Shown here piece by piece: positions 33,061-41,225 of a stretch of DNA of 64,000 bases. The notes beneath the pieces are model-generated. The model did no database searches. It was not told where the DNA came from and saw only the letters and a list, made by a program, of their open reading frames with translations. The DNA is from Candidatus Rokuibacteriota bacterium. Its GTDB lineage: Bacteria > Methylomirabilota > Methylomirabilia > Rokubacteriales > CSP1-6. Made by a program: the position numbers and the translations under genes. The stretch is taken from contig JAHFDN010000002.1 of NCBI GenBank assembly GCA_023248995.1, forward strand, positions 1 to 64,000. Direction: 5' to 3'. The stretch's first letter is position 1. Each line of letters begins with the position of its first letter.

Positions 33061-33975
33061 ATGACGGTGGACGCGTCCATCGAGCTCGTCAAACATCTGC
33101 GCTCCACGGTGGTGCACATTCACGCGAAGGTGTCCGCCGAGCATCCCTCCGTCCGGATTCTCGGAGAGGAGCGGATGGGCTCGGGCGCCGTCGTGGACGC
33201 CGCCGGGTTCATCCTGACCGTCAACTACGTGGTCATGGGGGCGGAGACCATCTACGTCTCGTTTCCCGAGGGGCGGCGGATCAAGGCCGAGATCGTGGCG
33301 CAGGACTTCGACGTGGGGCTGGCCCTGCTGAAGGTGAAGCGGCAGGGTCTTCCCGCCGCTCCGGCGGGCTCGTCCGAGGAAGTGGATCGGGGTTCGCCGG
33401 TCTTCGTGCTGGCCTCGACGGGCACCCAGGAGCGGCGGGTCGCCGACGGGGTGGTCACTTACGCGGGGGAGTTCGAAGCGCACTGGGAGTACATGCTGGA
33501 GCGCGGTATCATTTCGAGCGCCTTCAACCCCGGGTTCGGCGGCGGGCCGCTCTTCTCCCTGACAGGCCGCATGCTCGGCGTCGTCTCGCTGAACCTGAAC
33601 CAGGTCGCGCGGAATTCCCTGGCTATTCCGCTGGAGCGTTACCGCGAGCACGAGGGGGAGCTCCTCCGGCACGGGCGGGTGCTGAGCCGCCCGCCGCGGG
33701 CGTGGATCGGGGTGTTCGCCTATCCCCTGGAGGAGGGCGTGGTGGTGGGCGGGCTGGTTCCCCGGGGGCCGGCCGAGCGATCGGGCCTCCACGAGGGCGA
33801 TCTCATCATGTCGGTGGATGCCGAGGAGGTGGCCACCCGAAAGGCGCTCTACCTCTCTCTCTGGCGTCACGCCCCGGGGGAGAAAATCCGGCTCGAGGTC
33901 ATGCGCGATGAGGAGCTCAGGCGCGTGGAGGTCCTGAGCGGAGACCGCGCCGACTTCTACAAGCAGCGGCTGTGA
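33061..33975 (+). CDS. HtrA/DegP-like protein with PDZ domain and all three catalytic residues lost
   Basis: 304 aa: trypsin-like domain (about 10-200) and one PDZ domain (about 205-295, GVVVGGLVPRGPAERSGLHEGDLIMSV). Compared with HtrA, the His motif LTNNHVV is LTVNYVV (Tyr56). The Asp motif TDLALLKV is VGLALLKV (Gly86). The Ser motif NPGNSGGPL is NPGFGGGPL (Gly160). No signal peptide is present. It is therefore a pseudoprotease, probably a cytosolic peptide- or protein-binding factor. The fold is kept, as shown by the conserved glycines and PDZ, so selection for binding rather than decay is likely. The promoter probably comes from the upstream hydrolase remnant. Confidence 0.85.
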   Translation: MTVDASIELVKHLRSTVVHIHAKVSAEHPSVRILGEERMGSGAVVDAAGFILTVNYVVMGAETIYVSFPEGRRIKAEIVAQDFDVGLALLKVKRQGLPAAPAGSSEEVDRGSPVFVLASTGTQERRVADGVVTYAGEFEAHWEYMLERGIISSAFNPGFGGGPLFSLTGRMLGVVSLNLNQVARNSLAIPLERYREHEGELLRHGRVLSRPPRAWIGVFAYPLEEGVVVGGLVPRGPAERSGLHEGDLIMSVDAEEVATRKALYLSLWRHAPGEKIRLEVMRDEELRRVEVLSGDRADFYKQRL

Positions 33976-33987
33976 GGAGGCGAGGCT

Positions 33988-34779
33988 ATGGATCTGGGCT
34001 TGAAGGGCAAGACGGCGGTCGTGGCGGCGGCGAGCAAGGGCCTGGGGAGGGCCTGCGCCCAGGGCCTGGCCGCCGAGGGGGCTCGCGTGACCATGTGCGC
34101 CCGGTCGGAGGCCGACCTGCTCCTAGCCGCCGGGGAGGTCCGCGACAAGACCAACGCCGAGGTGCTCGCGATCCCCGCCGACGTGACGCGCCTCGCCGAT
34201 ATCGAGCGGCTGGTGGCGAAGACGGTCGAGGCCTTCGGCGGGGTGGACATCCTCGTGGCGAACGCCGGCGGTCCGCCGGCCGGCCGCTTCGACCAGATGT
34301 CGGATGCCGAGTGGCAGGCGGCCTTCGAGCTGACCCTGCTGTCCACGGTTCGGCTGATCCGCGAGGTGCTTCCCTACATGCGGAAGAACCGGTGGGGACG
34401 CATCCTCAGCATCCAGTCGAGCTCGGTCAAGCAGCCCATTGACGGGTTGATCCTCTCCAACGGCATCCGCCCGGGCGTGGCCGGGATGTCCAAGACCCTC
34501 GCGGCGGAACTCGGCAAGGACAACATCCTGATCAACACCGTCTGTCCGGGCCGGATCCTCACGGATCGTCTCCGCTCCAACTTGGTCAGGCGCGCGCGGG
34601 AGGCGGGTAAATCGGTCGAGGAGTACCTGCCGACGGCGGCCGCCGAGATCCCCCTGGGCCGCATCGGGAGCTCCGAGGAGTTCGCCAACGTCGTGGTCTT
34701 CCTGGCCTCCGAGCGCGCCTCGTACGTGACCGGCGCCACCATCCAGGTGGACGGCGGGCTGGTGCGGGGCCTCTTCTAG
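33988..34779 (+). CDS. SDR-family oxidoreductase of the NAGGPP subgroup
   Basis: 263 aa. Rossmann motifs are AAASKGLGRACA and VANAGGPPAGRF. In place of Ser-Tyr-x3-Lys the sequence reads SIQSSSVKQPIDGLILSNGIRPGVAG, so the catalytic Tyr/Lys positions carry Asn/Arg. This is normal for a widespread FabG-like subgroup with VKQP-LSNxxR. The C-terminus YVTGATIQVDGG is standard. Usually annotated 3-oxoacyl-ACP reductase, but a different chemistry or substrate is possible. GGAGG precedes the ATG. YihY follows after eight bases. Confidence 0.9.
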   Translation: MDLGLKGKTAVVAAASKGLGRACAQGLAAEGARVTMCARSEADLLLAAGEVRDKTNAEVLAIPADVTRLADIERLVAKTVEAFGGVDILVANAGGPPAGRFDQMSDAEWQAAFELTLLSTVRLIREVLPYMRKNRWGRILSIQSSSVKQPIDGLILSNGIRPGVAGMSKTLAAELGKDNILINTVCPGRILTDRLRSNLVRRAREAGKSVEEYLPTAAAEIPLGRIGSSEEFANVVVFLASERASYVTGATIQVDGGLVRGLF

Positions 34780-34787
34780 GGACGCGA

Positions 34788-35597
34788 GTGGTCAGGGGAT
34801 TCCGGAAGTCGTTCTCGGGGTTCTTCGCCCACCAGGGGTTCTTCCTGGCCGCCGGGCTCTCCTTCTACGTGCTCATGTGCCTGATCCCGTTCCTCTTCCT
34901 GATCGTCTCGCTGGCGGGGTTCATCCTTTCCAGCGAGACCGCGACCCGCCAGGTCATCGCCCAGCTCACGCCCGTCGTCCCCGTCTACCAGCACGAGATC
35001 ACACGGGCCCTCCTGCGGATCGTCGCCACGCGGACGCTGTCGGGGATCCTCGGGACGGTGATCCTCGTCGTGTTCACCACCCAGCTGTTCGCCGCCACGC
35101 GCCTCGTGCTCGACCGCATCCTCGGGGTCAAGCGCGGGCGCGGCTACCTGCGAGGGATGCTCTTCGACACGCTGTGGATCTTCCTGATCGGCATCCTGTT
35201 CTTTGCGTCCATCGGGGTGACCGACCTGTTCGCCTGGTTCAAGGTGTTCGTCTTCCGTCCCGCCAGGATGCCGCCCGAGTGGATCCAGTACATGAGCATC
35301 GCCCTCGGCATCGGCTTGGCCACGACGATGTTTTACCTTCTCTACCGGCATTTGCCGAACCGGCCAGTACCCCCCGGGGCCGCCCTGGCGGGGGCGCTCC
35401 TCGCCAGCGTCCTCTGGGAGGCAGCCAAGCAATTGCTCCGCCTCTACATCGTGACGGTGGGCGTCTACGACCAGATCTACGGGCCCCTCGGCGTCCTCGT
35501 CGCTTTCGTCATGTTCGTGTACTACTCGGCGATCGTCTTCATCCTCGGCGCCGAGTACGTCGGCGCCCTCGAGCGCGGGCGCTTCGCCGGCAGATGA
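34788..35597 (+). CDS. YihY/BrkB-family inner-membrane protein
   Basis: 269 aa with about six membrane segments and the family signature LSFYVLMCLIPFLFLIVSL near the start, YDQIYGPLGVLVAFVMFVYYSAIVFILGAEY near the end. The family was once called RNase BN, but the nuclease is a different protein; the actual function is unknown, with transport or envelope roles suggested. Start GTG 34788. Directly after the SDR gene and probably co-transcribed. Confidence 0.9.
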   Translation: MVRGFRKSFSGFFAHQGFFLAAGLSFYVLMCLIPFLFLIVSLAGFILSSETATRQVIAQLTPVVPVYQHEITRALLRIVATRTLSGILGTVILVVFTTQLFAATRLVLDRILGVKRGRGYLRGMLFDTLWIFLIGILFFASIGVTDLFAWFKVFVFRPARMPPEWIQYMSIALGIGLATTMFYLLYRHLPNRPVPPGAALAGALLASVLWEAAKQLLRLYIVTVGVYDQIYGPLGVLVAFVMFVYYSAIVFILGAEYVGALERGRFAGR

Positions 35598-35664
35598 TCC
35601 CGGGCGCGGGGAGCCTCTGCCGGGATGACGCGGATCATCCCGGTATGGTATTGTTCGGCCCGGT

Positions 35665-36873
35665 ATGAACGCCGCGTCGAAGGACCGGCCTCTTCCGCTC
35701 GGCGGCTACCGGGTCCTCGAGCTGGCCCACCTCATCGCCGGTCCGGTCTGCAGCATGTGCCTGGCGGACCTGGGGGCGGACGTCATCAAGGTGGAGGAGC
35801 CGGGCGTAGGCGACCTCGCGCGCTCCGTGTACCACGTCTCGCTCAACGGGGAGGGGCCTCTCTACCTCACCGCCAACCGCAACAAGCGCGGCATCACGCT
35901 GGACCTCTCCACGCGGGAGGGGCGCCAGGTCTTCTACCGTCTCGTGGAGCGAGCTGACATTGTCATCGAGGGCTATCGCGGCGGCGTGGCCGAGCGGCTC
36001 GAGGTGGACTATCCGCGGCTCGCGCGGCTGAATCCTCGGCTCATCTACTGCTCGCTGTCCGCGTTCGGCCCGGCGGGACCCTGGCGGGAGAAGCCGGGGC
36101 TCGACGCCCTGGTGCAGGCGCTGAGCGGCCTCATGGCGATCACGGGAGAGGCCGACCGCGGGCCGGCGCTCTGTGGCGCCCCCCTCGTGGACACGATCGG
36201 GTCGCTCCTGGCGGTCGGAGGGATTCTGACCGCGTTGCTCCACCGGGAGAAGACCGGAGAAGGGCAGAAGGTGGACGTCGCGCTCCTGGACGGCGCGCTC
36301 CTCGCCAGCGCCGCGCGGCTGTCGGTCTTCCACGCGACGGGCGAAGACGTGCCCCGCCTGGGCAACGCCCATCCGGAGCTCGTGCCCTACCAGGCCTTCC
36401 GGGCGCGGGATGGGTGGATCTTCGTGGCGGTGAGAAGCGAGAAGCTCTGGCGGGCGTTCTGCCAGGCGATCGGCAGAGCGGAGCTCGCCGACGACCCGCG
36501 GTTCGCCACCAACGGAGAGCGGCTCGCCCGCCGGAAGGAGCTGGTGGCTCTTCTGGAAGGCGTGTTCCCCGCGCGGAGCGTCAAGGACTGGATGGAGATC
36601 TTCGAGGCTTCCGACGTCCTCTGCGCGCCGGTCAACACGTTCTCCGACGTGGTGAAGGACCCGCAGGTGCTGGCGAGCGGGATGATCGTCGAGCAGGATC
36701 ATCCGAAGGCCGGACGGTTCAAGACGATCGGGATTCCGGTGAGGCTCGAGAAGAGTCCCGGTCGGATCTTCACGCCGTCCCCGACCCTGGGCCAGCACAC
36801 CGAGGAGGTCCTCCGGGAGGCCGGCTACGGGGATGCCGAGATCCGGAGCTTCCGCGAGCGTCGCGTGATCTAG
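35665..36873 (+). CDS. Family III CoA-transferase (CaiB/BaiF)
   Basis: 402 aa, family length. The start GYRVLELAHLIAGPVCSMCLADLGADVIKVEEP is diagnostic, followed by NRNKRGITLDLSTREGRQVFYRLVERADIVIEGYRGG and the active-site region YCSLSAFGPAGPWREKPGLDALVQA. The catalytic Asp of the family follows in GALCGAPLVDTIG. The enzyme moves CoA between carboxylic acids. It probably works with the MFE-like SDR 20 bases downstream in beta-oxidation of an unusual acid. TATTGT is 10 bases before the ATG, so the leader is short. Confidence 0.94.
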   Translation: MNAASKDRPLPLGGYRVLELAHLIAGPVCSMCLADLGADVIKVEEPGVGDLARSVYHVSLNGEGPLYLTANRNKRGITLDLSTREGRQVFYRLVERADIVIEGYRGGVAERLEVDYPRLARLNPRLIYCSLSAFGPAGPWREKPGLDALVQALSGLMAITGEADRGPALCGAPLVDTIGSLLAVGGILTALLHREKTGEGQKVDVALLDGALLASAARLSVFHATGEDVPRLGNAHPELVPYQAFRARDGWIFVAVRSEKLWRAFCQAIGRAELADDPRFATNGERLARRKELVALLEGVFPARSVKDWMEIFEASDVLCAPVNTFSDVVKDPQVLASGMIVEQDHPKAGRFKTIGIPVRLEKSPGRIFTPSPTLGQHTEEVLREAGYGDAEIRSFRERRVI

Positions 36874-36894
36874 CCGGGAAGGAGCCCAGCGGCG

Positions 36895-37806
36895 ATGATG
36901 CTCAAGGACAGGGTGGTGGTGGTGACCGGGGCCGGCGGGGGGATCGGTCGCGAGATCGCGCTGCTCATGGCGCGCCAGGGCGCCAAGGTGGTCGTCAACG
37001 ACTACGGCGTGAACGTGGACGGCAGCGGAACTTCGCGAACGCCGGCGGACGAAGTGGTGCGGGAGATCAAAGCCCAGGGAGGCCAGGCCGCAGCCAACTA
37101 CGACTCCGTCACCACGATGGCGGGCGGCCAGAGCATCATCCAGACCGCCGTCACCCAGTTCGGTCGCGTGGACATCGTCGTGAACAACGCCGGGGTCCTG
37201 CGGGACCGGATGATCTTCAACATGACCGAAGAGGAGTGGGACGCCGTCCTCGACACCCACCTGAAGGGGACGTTCGCCGTGACCCGCGCCGCCACCCCGC
37301 TCCTGCGCGAGCAGAAATGGGGGCGCTTCATCAACATGACCTCCACCTCCGGGCTCGTGGGGAACGTGGGGCAGGCGAATTACGCCGCCGCGAAACTGGG
37401 GATCGTCGGGCTGACGAGGGTCGTCGCGCTGGACATGGCGCGGTACAACGTCACCGCCAACTGCATTTCACCCTTCGCCTGGACCCGGATGATCGGGACG
37501 ATCCCCACCGAGACCGAAGCCCAGAAGGCGCGCGTCGAGAAGCTCAAGAAGCTCTCGCCGGCGCACATCGCCCCGCTGGCGGTCTTCCTCGCCACGGAGG
37601 AGGCCAAGGACATCTCGGGCCAGGTCTTCGGCGTGCGGGGCCAGGAGATCATGCTCTTCAACCAGATGCGCCCGATCCGCACGATCCATGACGGGGGAGG
37701 GTGGACGCCCGAGCGGCTCGCGCAGGTCTTCACGGGCACGCTCCAGCATCACCTGGTCCCGCTGGAAACCTCGGGTCAGTATTTCAACTACGATCCTCTC
37801 GTCTGA
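36895..37806 (+). CDS. SDR dehydrogenase, MFE-2/17beta-HSD4-like
   Basis: 303 aa. It has VVTGAGGGIGREIALLMARQGAKVVVNDYG, NNAGVLRDRMIFNMTEEEWDAV and STSGLVGNVGQANYAAAKLGIVGL with the canonical Ser-Tyr-x3-Lys. The long insertion after VVNDYG (VNVDGSGTSRTPADEVVREIK) is typical of the 3-hydroxyacyl-CoA dehydrogenase domain of peroxisomal multifunctional enzyme 2. It probably oxidises a 3-hydroxyacyl-CoA. AAGGAG precedes the ATG. The 3' end overlaps the possible N-terminal extension of PhoD. Confidence 0.9.
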   Translation: MMLKDRVVVVTGAGGGIGREIALLMARQGAKVVVNDYGVNVDGSGTSRTPADEVVREIKAQGGQAAANYDSVTTMAGGQSIIQTAVTQFGRVDIVVNNAGVLRDRMIFNMTEEEWDAVLDTHLKGTFAVTRAATPLLREQKWGRFINMTSTSGLVGNVGQANYAAAKLGIVGLTRVVALDMARYNVTANCISPFAWTRMIGTIPTETEAQKARVEKLKKLSPAHIAPLAVFLATEEAKDISGQVFGVRGQEIMLFNQMRPIRTIHDGGGWTPERLAQVFTGTLQHHLVPLETSGQYFNYDPLV

Positions 37807-39166
37807 CCCCAAGGGCCGCCTCGCCCGCCTCGCGGCGCTGGCGGTCGGGCTCTGCCTTGTCGTCCTCCCCGCCGTCGCCGGCTCGCCCCTCCTGGTCACG
37901 GTGGGGGAGGTGACCGACACGAGCGCCGTCGTCTGGGCGCGCGGCTTTCGGGAAGAGCCGCTCACGGTGGAGTACACTCCCTCGACGCGAGGCGCCCGGG
38001 CCGTCGCCTCCGTGGTCTTGAGCCGTCAGGCCGATCTGACCGGGAAGGTGTTGCTGCGGGGCCTCTCGCCGGCCACCCGCTACGCGTACCGGGTCCAGCA
38101 CGGCGGGGAGACGGTCGAGGGGAGCTTCGTCACGGCGCCGGCCTCGGCCGAGGGGCGCCCCGTGGGGTTTGTCTGGAGCGGCGACCTCGGCGGGGGCCGG
38201 CTCTGCCGGCACATCGAGAACGGCTACCCGATCTTCGGGCCCATGGCCCGGCTCAAGCCCGACTTCTTTCTGTTCGTCGGTGACACGATCTACGCCGACC
38301 TCCGCTGCGGCGGCCCCGAATGGGTTCCGGGGTACGACTTCGTCGCCGGGACGCTCGACGAGTTCAGGGACAAGCACCGCTACAACCGCGGCGACCCGGG
38401 AGTCCAGGACTTCTTCCGCGCGACCGCCGTGTACGCGATCTGGGACGACCACGAGGTCAAGAACGATTTTTCGGGGCCGAGCGAGCCGCTGATGCCGGTG
38501 GGACGCCAGGCCTTCATCGAGTACTGGCCGATCCGGCCCCCGCCCGAGGACCCGACCCGCCTCTACCGCCAGTTTCGCTGGGGGAAGCTGCTGGAGATCT
38601 TCATCCTCGACACGCGCCAGTACCGGAGTCCCAACCGGGCTCTCGACGGGCCGGAGAAGACGATGCTGGGGCCGGCTCAGCGCCGGTGGCTCATCGACGG
38701 GGTCTCGGCCTCCACCGCGACCTGGAAAGCCGTCGTCTCGAGCGTGCCGCTCTCGGTTCCCAGCGGCCGGAGCGACGCCCACGACTCCTGGTCGAACGCT
38801 GACCGGCTCGGCTTCCCGGAGGAGAACGGCACGGGCTTTGCCCTGGAGCGCGACCTGATCCTCGGGGCGCTCCGCGATCGGAAAGTGAAGAACCTCTTCT
38901 GGCTCACGGCCGACGTGCACCACGCCGAGGTGATCCGTCACCGTCCCGGGCCCGACTTTGCGGTGTACGAGTTCATCGCCGGGCCGCTCGCCGCGACGCG
39001 CGGGCGCCCCAGGCCGCTGGACATGGGGCTCAACCCCTTCTCGCTCTACGGCCTCGGAGACATTGATAACTTCGGCGAGGTGCGGGTGGATCAGCAGGGA
39101 CTCACGGTCCGGATCGTGGACGTGACGGGCAAGGTGCGCTTCTCGCGCACGATCGGGCCCGAGTAG
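37688..39166 (+). CDS. Alkaline phosphatase D family metallophosphatase (exported)
   Basis: 492 aa if the only in-frame ATG (37688) is used. Family motifs are FVGDTIYAD, VYAIWDDHEVKNDFSG, ILDTRQYRSP and WLTADVHHAEVI, the metal ligands of PhoD-type phosphatases. An N-terminal fibronectin-like PhoD_N region (VGEVTDTSAVVWARG) follows a signal sequence RLARLAALAVGLCLVVLPAVAG. The ATG start would give an unlikely 40-residue extension in front of the signal peptide and 119 bases of overlap with the SDR gene. No ATG, GTG or TTG lies closer. The real start may be an ATT or ATC near 37780. Releases phosphate from diesters or monoesters in the periplasm. Confidence 0.85.
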   Translation: MTGEGGRPSGSRRSSRARSSITWSRWKPRVSISTTILSSDPKGRLARLAALAVGLCLVVLPAVAGSPLLVTVGEVTDTSAVVWARGFREEPLTVEYTPSTRGARAVASVVLSRQADLTGKVLLRGLSPATRYAYRVQHGGETVEGSFVTAPASAEGRPVGFVWSGDLGGGRLCRHIENGYPIFGPMARLKPDFFLFVGDTIYADLRCGGPEWVPGYDFVAGTLDEFRDKHRYNRGDPGVQDFFRATAVYAIWDDHEVKNDFSGPSEPLMPVGRQAFIEYWPIRPPPEDPTRLYRQFRWGKLLEIFILDTRQYRSPNRALDGPEKTMLGPAQRRWLIDGVSASTATWKAVVSSVPLSVPSGRSDAHDSWSNADRLGFPEENGTGFALERDLILGALRDRKVKNLFWLTADVHHAEVIRHRPGPDFAVYEFIAGPLAATRGRPRPLDMGLNPFSLYGLGDIDNFGEVRVDQQGLTVRIVDVTGKVRFSRTIGPE

Positions 39167-41075
39167 CCGCGCTCAGGGCGGCGGTGCCGCCCCAGACGAT
39201 GAGCCCGAGGCCGCTCAGGACAATTCCCAGCCACTCCCAGAGGCCCTCACCGTACACGAGGTCCACCTGCCCTGTCCGCCCGGGGGGAAGCTTCACCTCC
39301 AGCATCCCGAGAGCGTCGGCTCTGACTGCGAGAGGCTCGCTCGGCGTCACGGCGCCCCAGAGCGGATAGTAGGCGATCCCCGCCGGCGCCCACCCGTCGT
39401 GGCCCTCTCCGAGCGTGGCCCGCCAGCGCCGGCGTGAGACGGCTTCGGGCATCCGCCGTCCCTCCCGGGCGGCGTAAATCAGGAAGGGCCCGATCTGGTC
39501 CGGCGGGTGGAAGAGCGGGTTCGCCTCCACGAAGGGAAGGCGGCCCCGGTCCTCTTCGAGGGCGACCACGGTGGAGATTCTGAGGCGGGAGGCGAGCGGG
39601 TCGAACGCCTCCGGGGTCAGGGCTTCGAGCGGCTTGCCGAAGAGCGTGTCGCCGTCGAGGCGTTCCACCAGGTGCCTGATCGGGCGATGTTCCGCCGAGC
39701 CCCGGTAGATGAGCCCGGCGACGGGCGAGGGGTGGGTAAAGGTGCCGTTGATGATCTCCCGCCCCGCGAGGATGGGCGTCAGCGCCGTGATGTGGGTATG
39801 GGGGCGCCACCACTCGTGGCCGAAGGCCAGCGGGACTGCCGAGCGGACAAAGAGGATGCGTCCCGGCGGGGCCGCGCGGAGCCGGGGCCAGAGTTGCTCG
39901 AGCCTGAGACCTCGTGCCGTCTCGGCGAGCCTGGGCCACGCCTGGGCCCTCGGCCAGAGGGAGAGTGTCGGCTCGCCGCTGCCGAGAGCGCCCTGGCCCA
40001 GCACGGCGATCGTGATCAGGAGGACGCCCGACGGGAGCGGGCGGAGGAGGGCGGTGGCCATTCCGGCTCCGAGAACCAAGGCGAGCAGCACGCTGTCGAG
40101 CAGCCGATCCGCGGGGAGCCAGTGAAAGCCGAGCCGCTCGACGACCAGGCTATCGAGCATGAGGATCGCCAGGAGGGCCGGCGTCCAGGCCAGCAGGGCC
40201 AGGGCCGGGGGACCGAGAGTCGCCGTCCGAGCCGCCGCCACCCAGCCCATCACGTAGGCGGCGACGAGGAACAGGAGCAGCGGTCGGCCCAGGACGTCGC
40301 TCCCGAGGCCGGCGAACGTGAACTCTCCCCAGGCCAGCGGCAGGGCGAAGTGCAAATGGGCCAGAAGAGGAAGCGCCCAGACGCCCGTCAGGGCCAGGCC
40401 GACGACGAGTACCCACACGGCCTGGCCCAGCCGGCGTTGTCGTGAGCCTTCGCCAAAGACTCCGGCTAAGAGCACGAGGGCGACGGCGGCCGGAGCATGG
40501 GCCGGATGGGTCACGACGACCGCGGCGAGGAGGGGCGCTGCCCAGAGCGGCCACCGCCTCGTCTGCTCCTGCCACCCGACGAGCGAGAGCGCCAGGAGCG
40601 GGAGCAATCCCCAACCGAGCCGGGCTGCGATCAGTCCCCACCGCAGGCCCTCCTCGACCCCGCTCCGCATCCCCCCTGAGAGCGTCAGGGCGACGAGGGC
40701 CGTGGGGAGCGCGAGCCACGGGTTCGGCAAGAGCCGCGCCAGAAGCCAGAAGGTGGCGACCCCGGGGAGGAAGTAGATGATCCAGAGGAGTACCCGATAG
40801 ACCGCGACCGGCGAGAGAGCCCCGAACGCCCCGTAGTAGATGATGGCGCCGAGGTAGACGTAGCCCGGCGGGTAGAACTGGAGCTCGGGGTAGCCACCCC
40901 ACCAGCCGGCGTTCCACTCCCAGGGAAGGAGGCCGTGGGCGAGGCCGTGCCACAGGCGGTAGAACTGGCCGGGGTGGTCGTCGAACACGGGAAGACCGCC
41001 CCCGAGTGCCGCCAGGGCGAAGGCCAGCCCGAAGCCGACGAGCAGGACAAACGGAGGCAACGCCGTCCGGGTCAC
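39102..41075 (-). CDS. Large polytopic membrane protein, YfhO/PMT-like
   Basis: 657 aa. About 12-13 hydrophobic segments fill residues 1-370, then a soluble beta-rich region (about 380-620) ends in a last helix (GIVLSGLGLIVWGGTAALSA). The first loop GGLPVFDDHPGQFYRLWHGLAHGLLPWEWNAGWWGGYPELQF resembles the acceptor-side loop of YfhO and 6-pyruvoyl-tetrahydropterin-synthase-related membrane proteins. A glycosyl- or glycerophosphotransferase role is possible. Start GTG 41075 has TATGAT eight bases upstream. The 3' end overlaps the convergent PhoD gene by 65 bases. Confidence 0.8.
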   Translation of the reverse strand: MTRTALPPFVLLVGFGLAFALAALGGGLPVFDDHPGQFYRLWHGLAHGLLPWEWNAGWWGGYPELQFYPPGYVYLGAIIYYGAFGALSPVAVYRVLLWIIYFLPGVATFWLLARLLPNPWLALPTALVALTLSGGMRSGVEEGLRWGLIAARLGWGLLPLLALSLVGWQEQTRRWPLWAAPLLAAVVVTHPAHAPAAVALVLLAGVFGEGSRQRRLGQAVWVLVVGLALTGVWALPLLAHLHFALPLAWGEFTFAGLGSDVLGRPLLLFLVAAYVMGWVAAARTATLGPPALALLAWTPALLAILMLDSLVVERLGFHWLPADRLLDSVLLALVLGAGMATALLRPLPSGVLLITIAVLGQGALGSGEPTLSLWPRAQAWPRLAETARGLRLEQLWPRLRAAPPGRILFVRSAVPLAFGHEWWRPHTHITALTPILAGREIINGTFTHPSPVAGLIYRGSAEHRPIRHLVERLDGDTLFGKPLEALTPEAFDPLASRLRISTVVALEEDRGRLPFVEANPLFHPPDQIGPFLIYAAREGRRMPEAVSRRRWRATLGEGHDGWAPAGIAYYPLWGAVTPSEPLAVRADALGMLEVKLPPGRTGQVDLVYGEGLWEWLGIVLSGLGLIVWGGTAALSAATRARSCARSAPCPSRPRSGP

Positions 41076-41101
41076 GGGTCCTGATCATACTTCATTCCCG
41101 A

Positions 41102-41130
41102 TTGACATTTTTCAAAAACGCGTGTTAAGT
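41102..41130 (+). promoter_or_regulatory. Promoter of the sulfur-carrier operon
   Basis: Perfect TTGACA (41102-41107), 17-base spacer and TTAAGT (41125-41130) in an AT-rich stretch. Transcription from about 41137 would produce an 89-base leader before the ATG at 41226. Confidence 0.6.
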
Positions 41131-41154
41131 AGTGAAAATTGCTTGTCGGGTCGT

Positions 41155-41219
41155 GATCGGGGAGGACGGTTGCCCCGATCGTGGAAATCAACCGGGGCTC
41201 AAATCCCCAACCGATGGAG
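41155..41219 (+). promoter_or_regulatory. Structured leader that can fold as an H-type pseudoknot (candidate riboswitch)
   Basis: An eight-base perfect stem GATCGGGG/CCCCGATC (41155-41162 with 41173-41180) has the loop AGGACGGTTG. The loop's CGGTTG (41167-41172) is complementary to CAACCG at 41189-41194 and again to CAACCG at 41208-41213. Between them GGGG-CTCAAAT-CCCC (41194-41208) can form a second hairpin. The second CAACCG is three bases before GGAG, the ribosome-binding site. Two competing pairings next to the ribosome-binding site fit a translational switch. The layout resembles small SAM-sensing pseudoknots in topology, but I cannot match the conserved bases of SAM-II, SAM/SAH or any other class. 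Confidence 0.5.
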
Positions 41220-41225
41220 CGGTGA

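Noticed and set aside
41155-41225. tRNA or tRNA-like gene (T-loop-like GGGGCTCAAATCCCC)
   Set aside because: There is no acceptor stem, D-arm or anticodon arm in register. The segment fits better as part of a leader structure.
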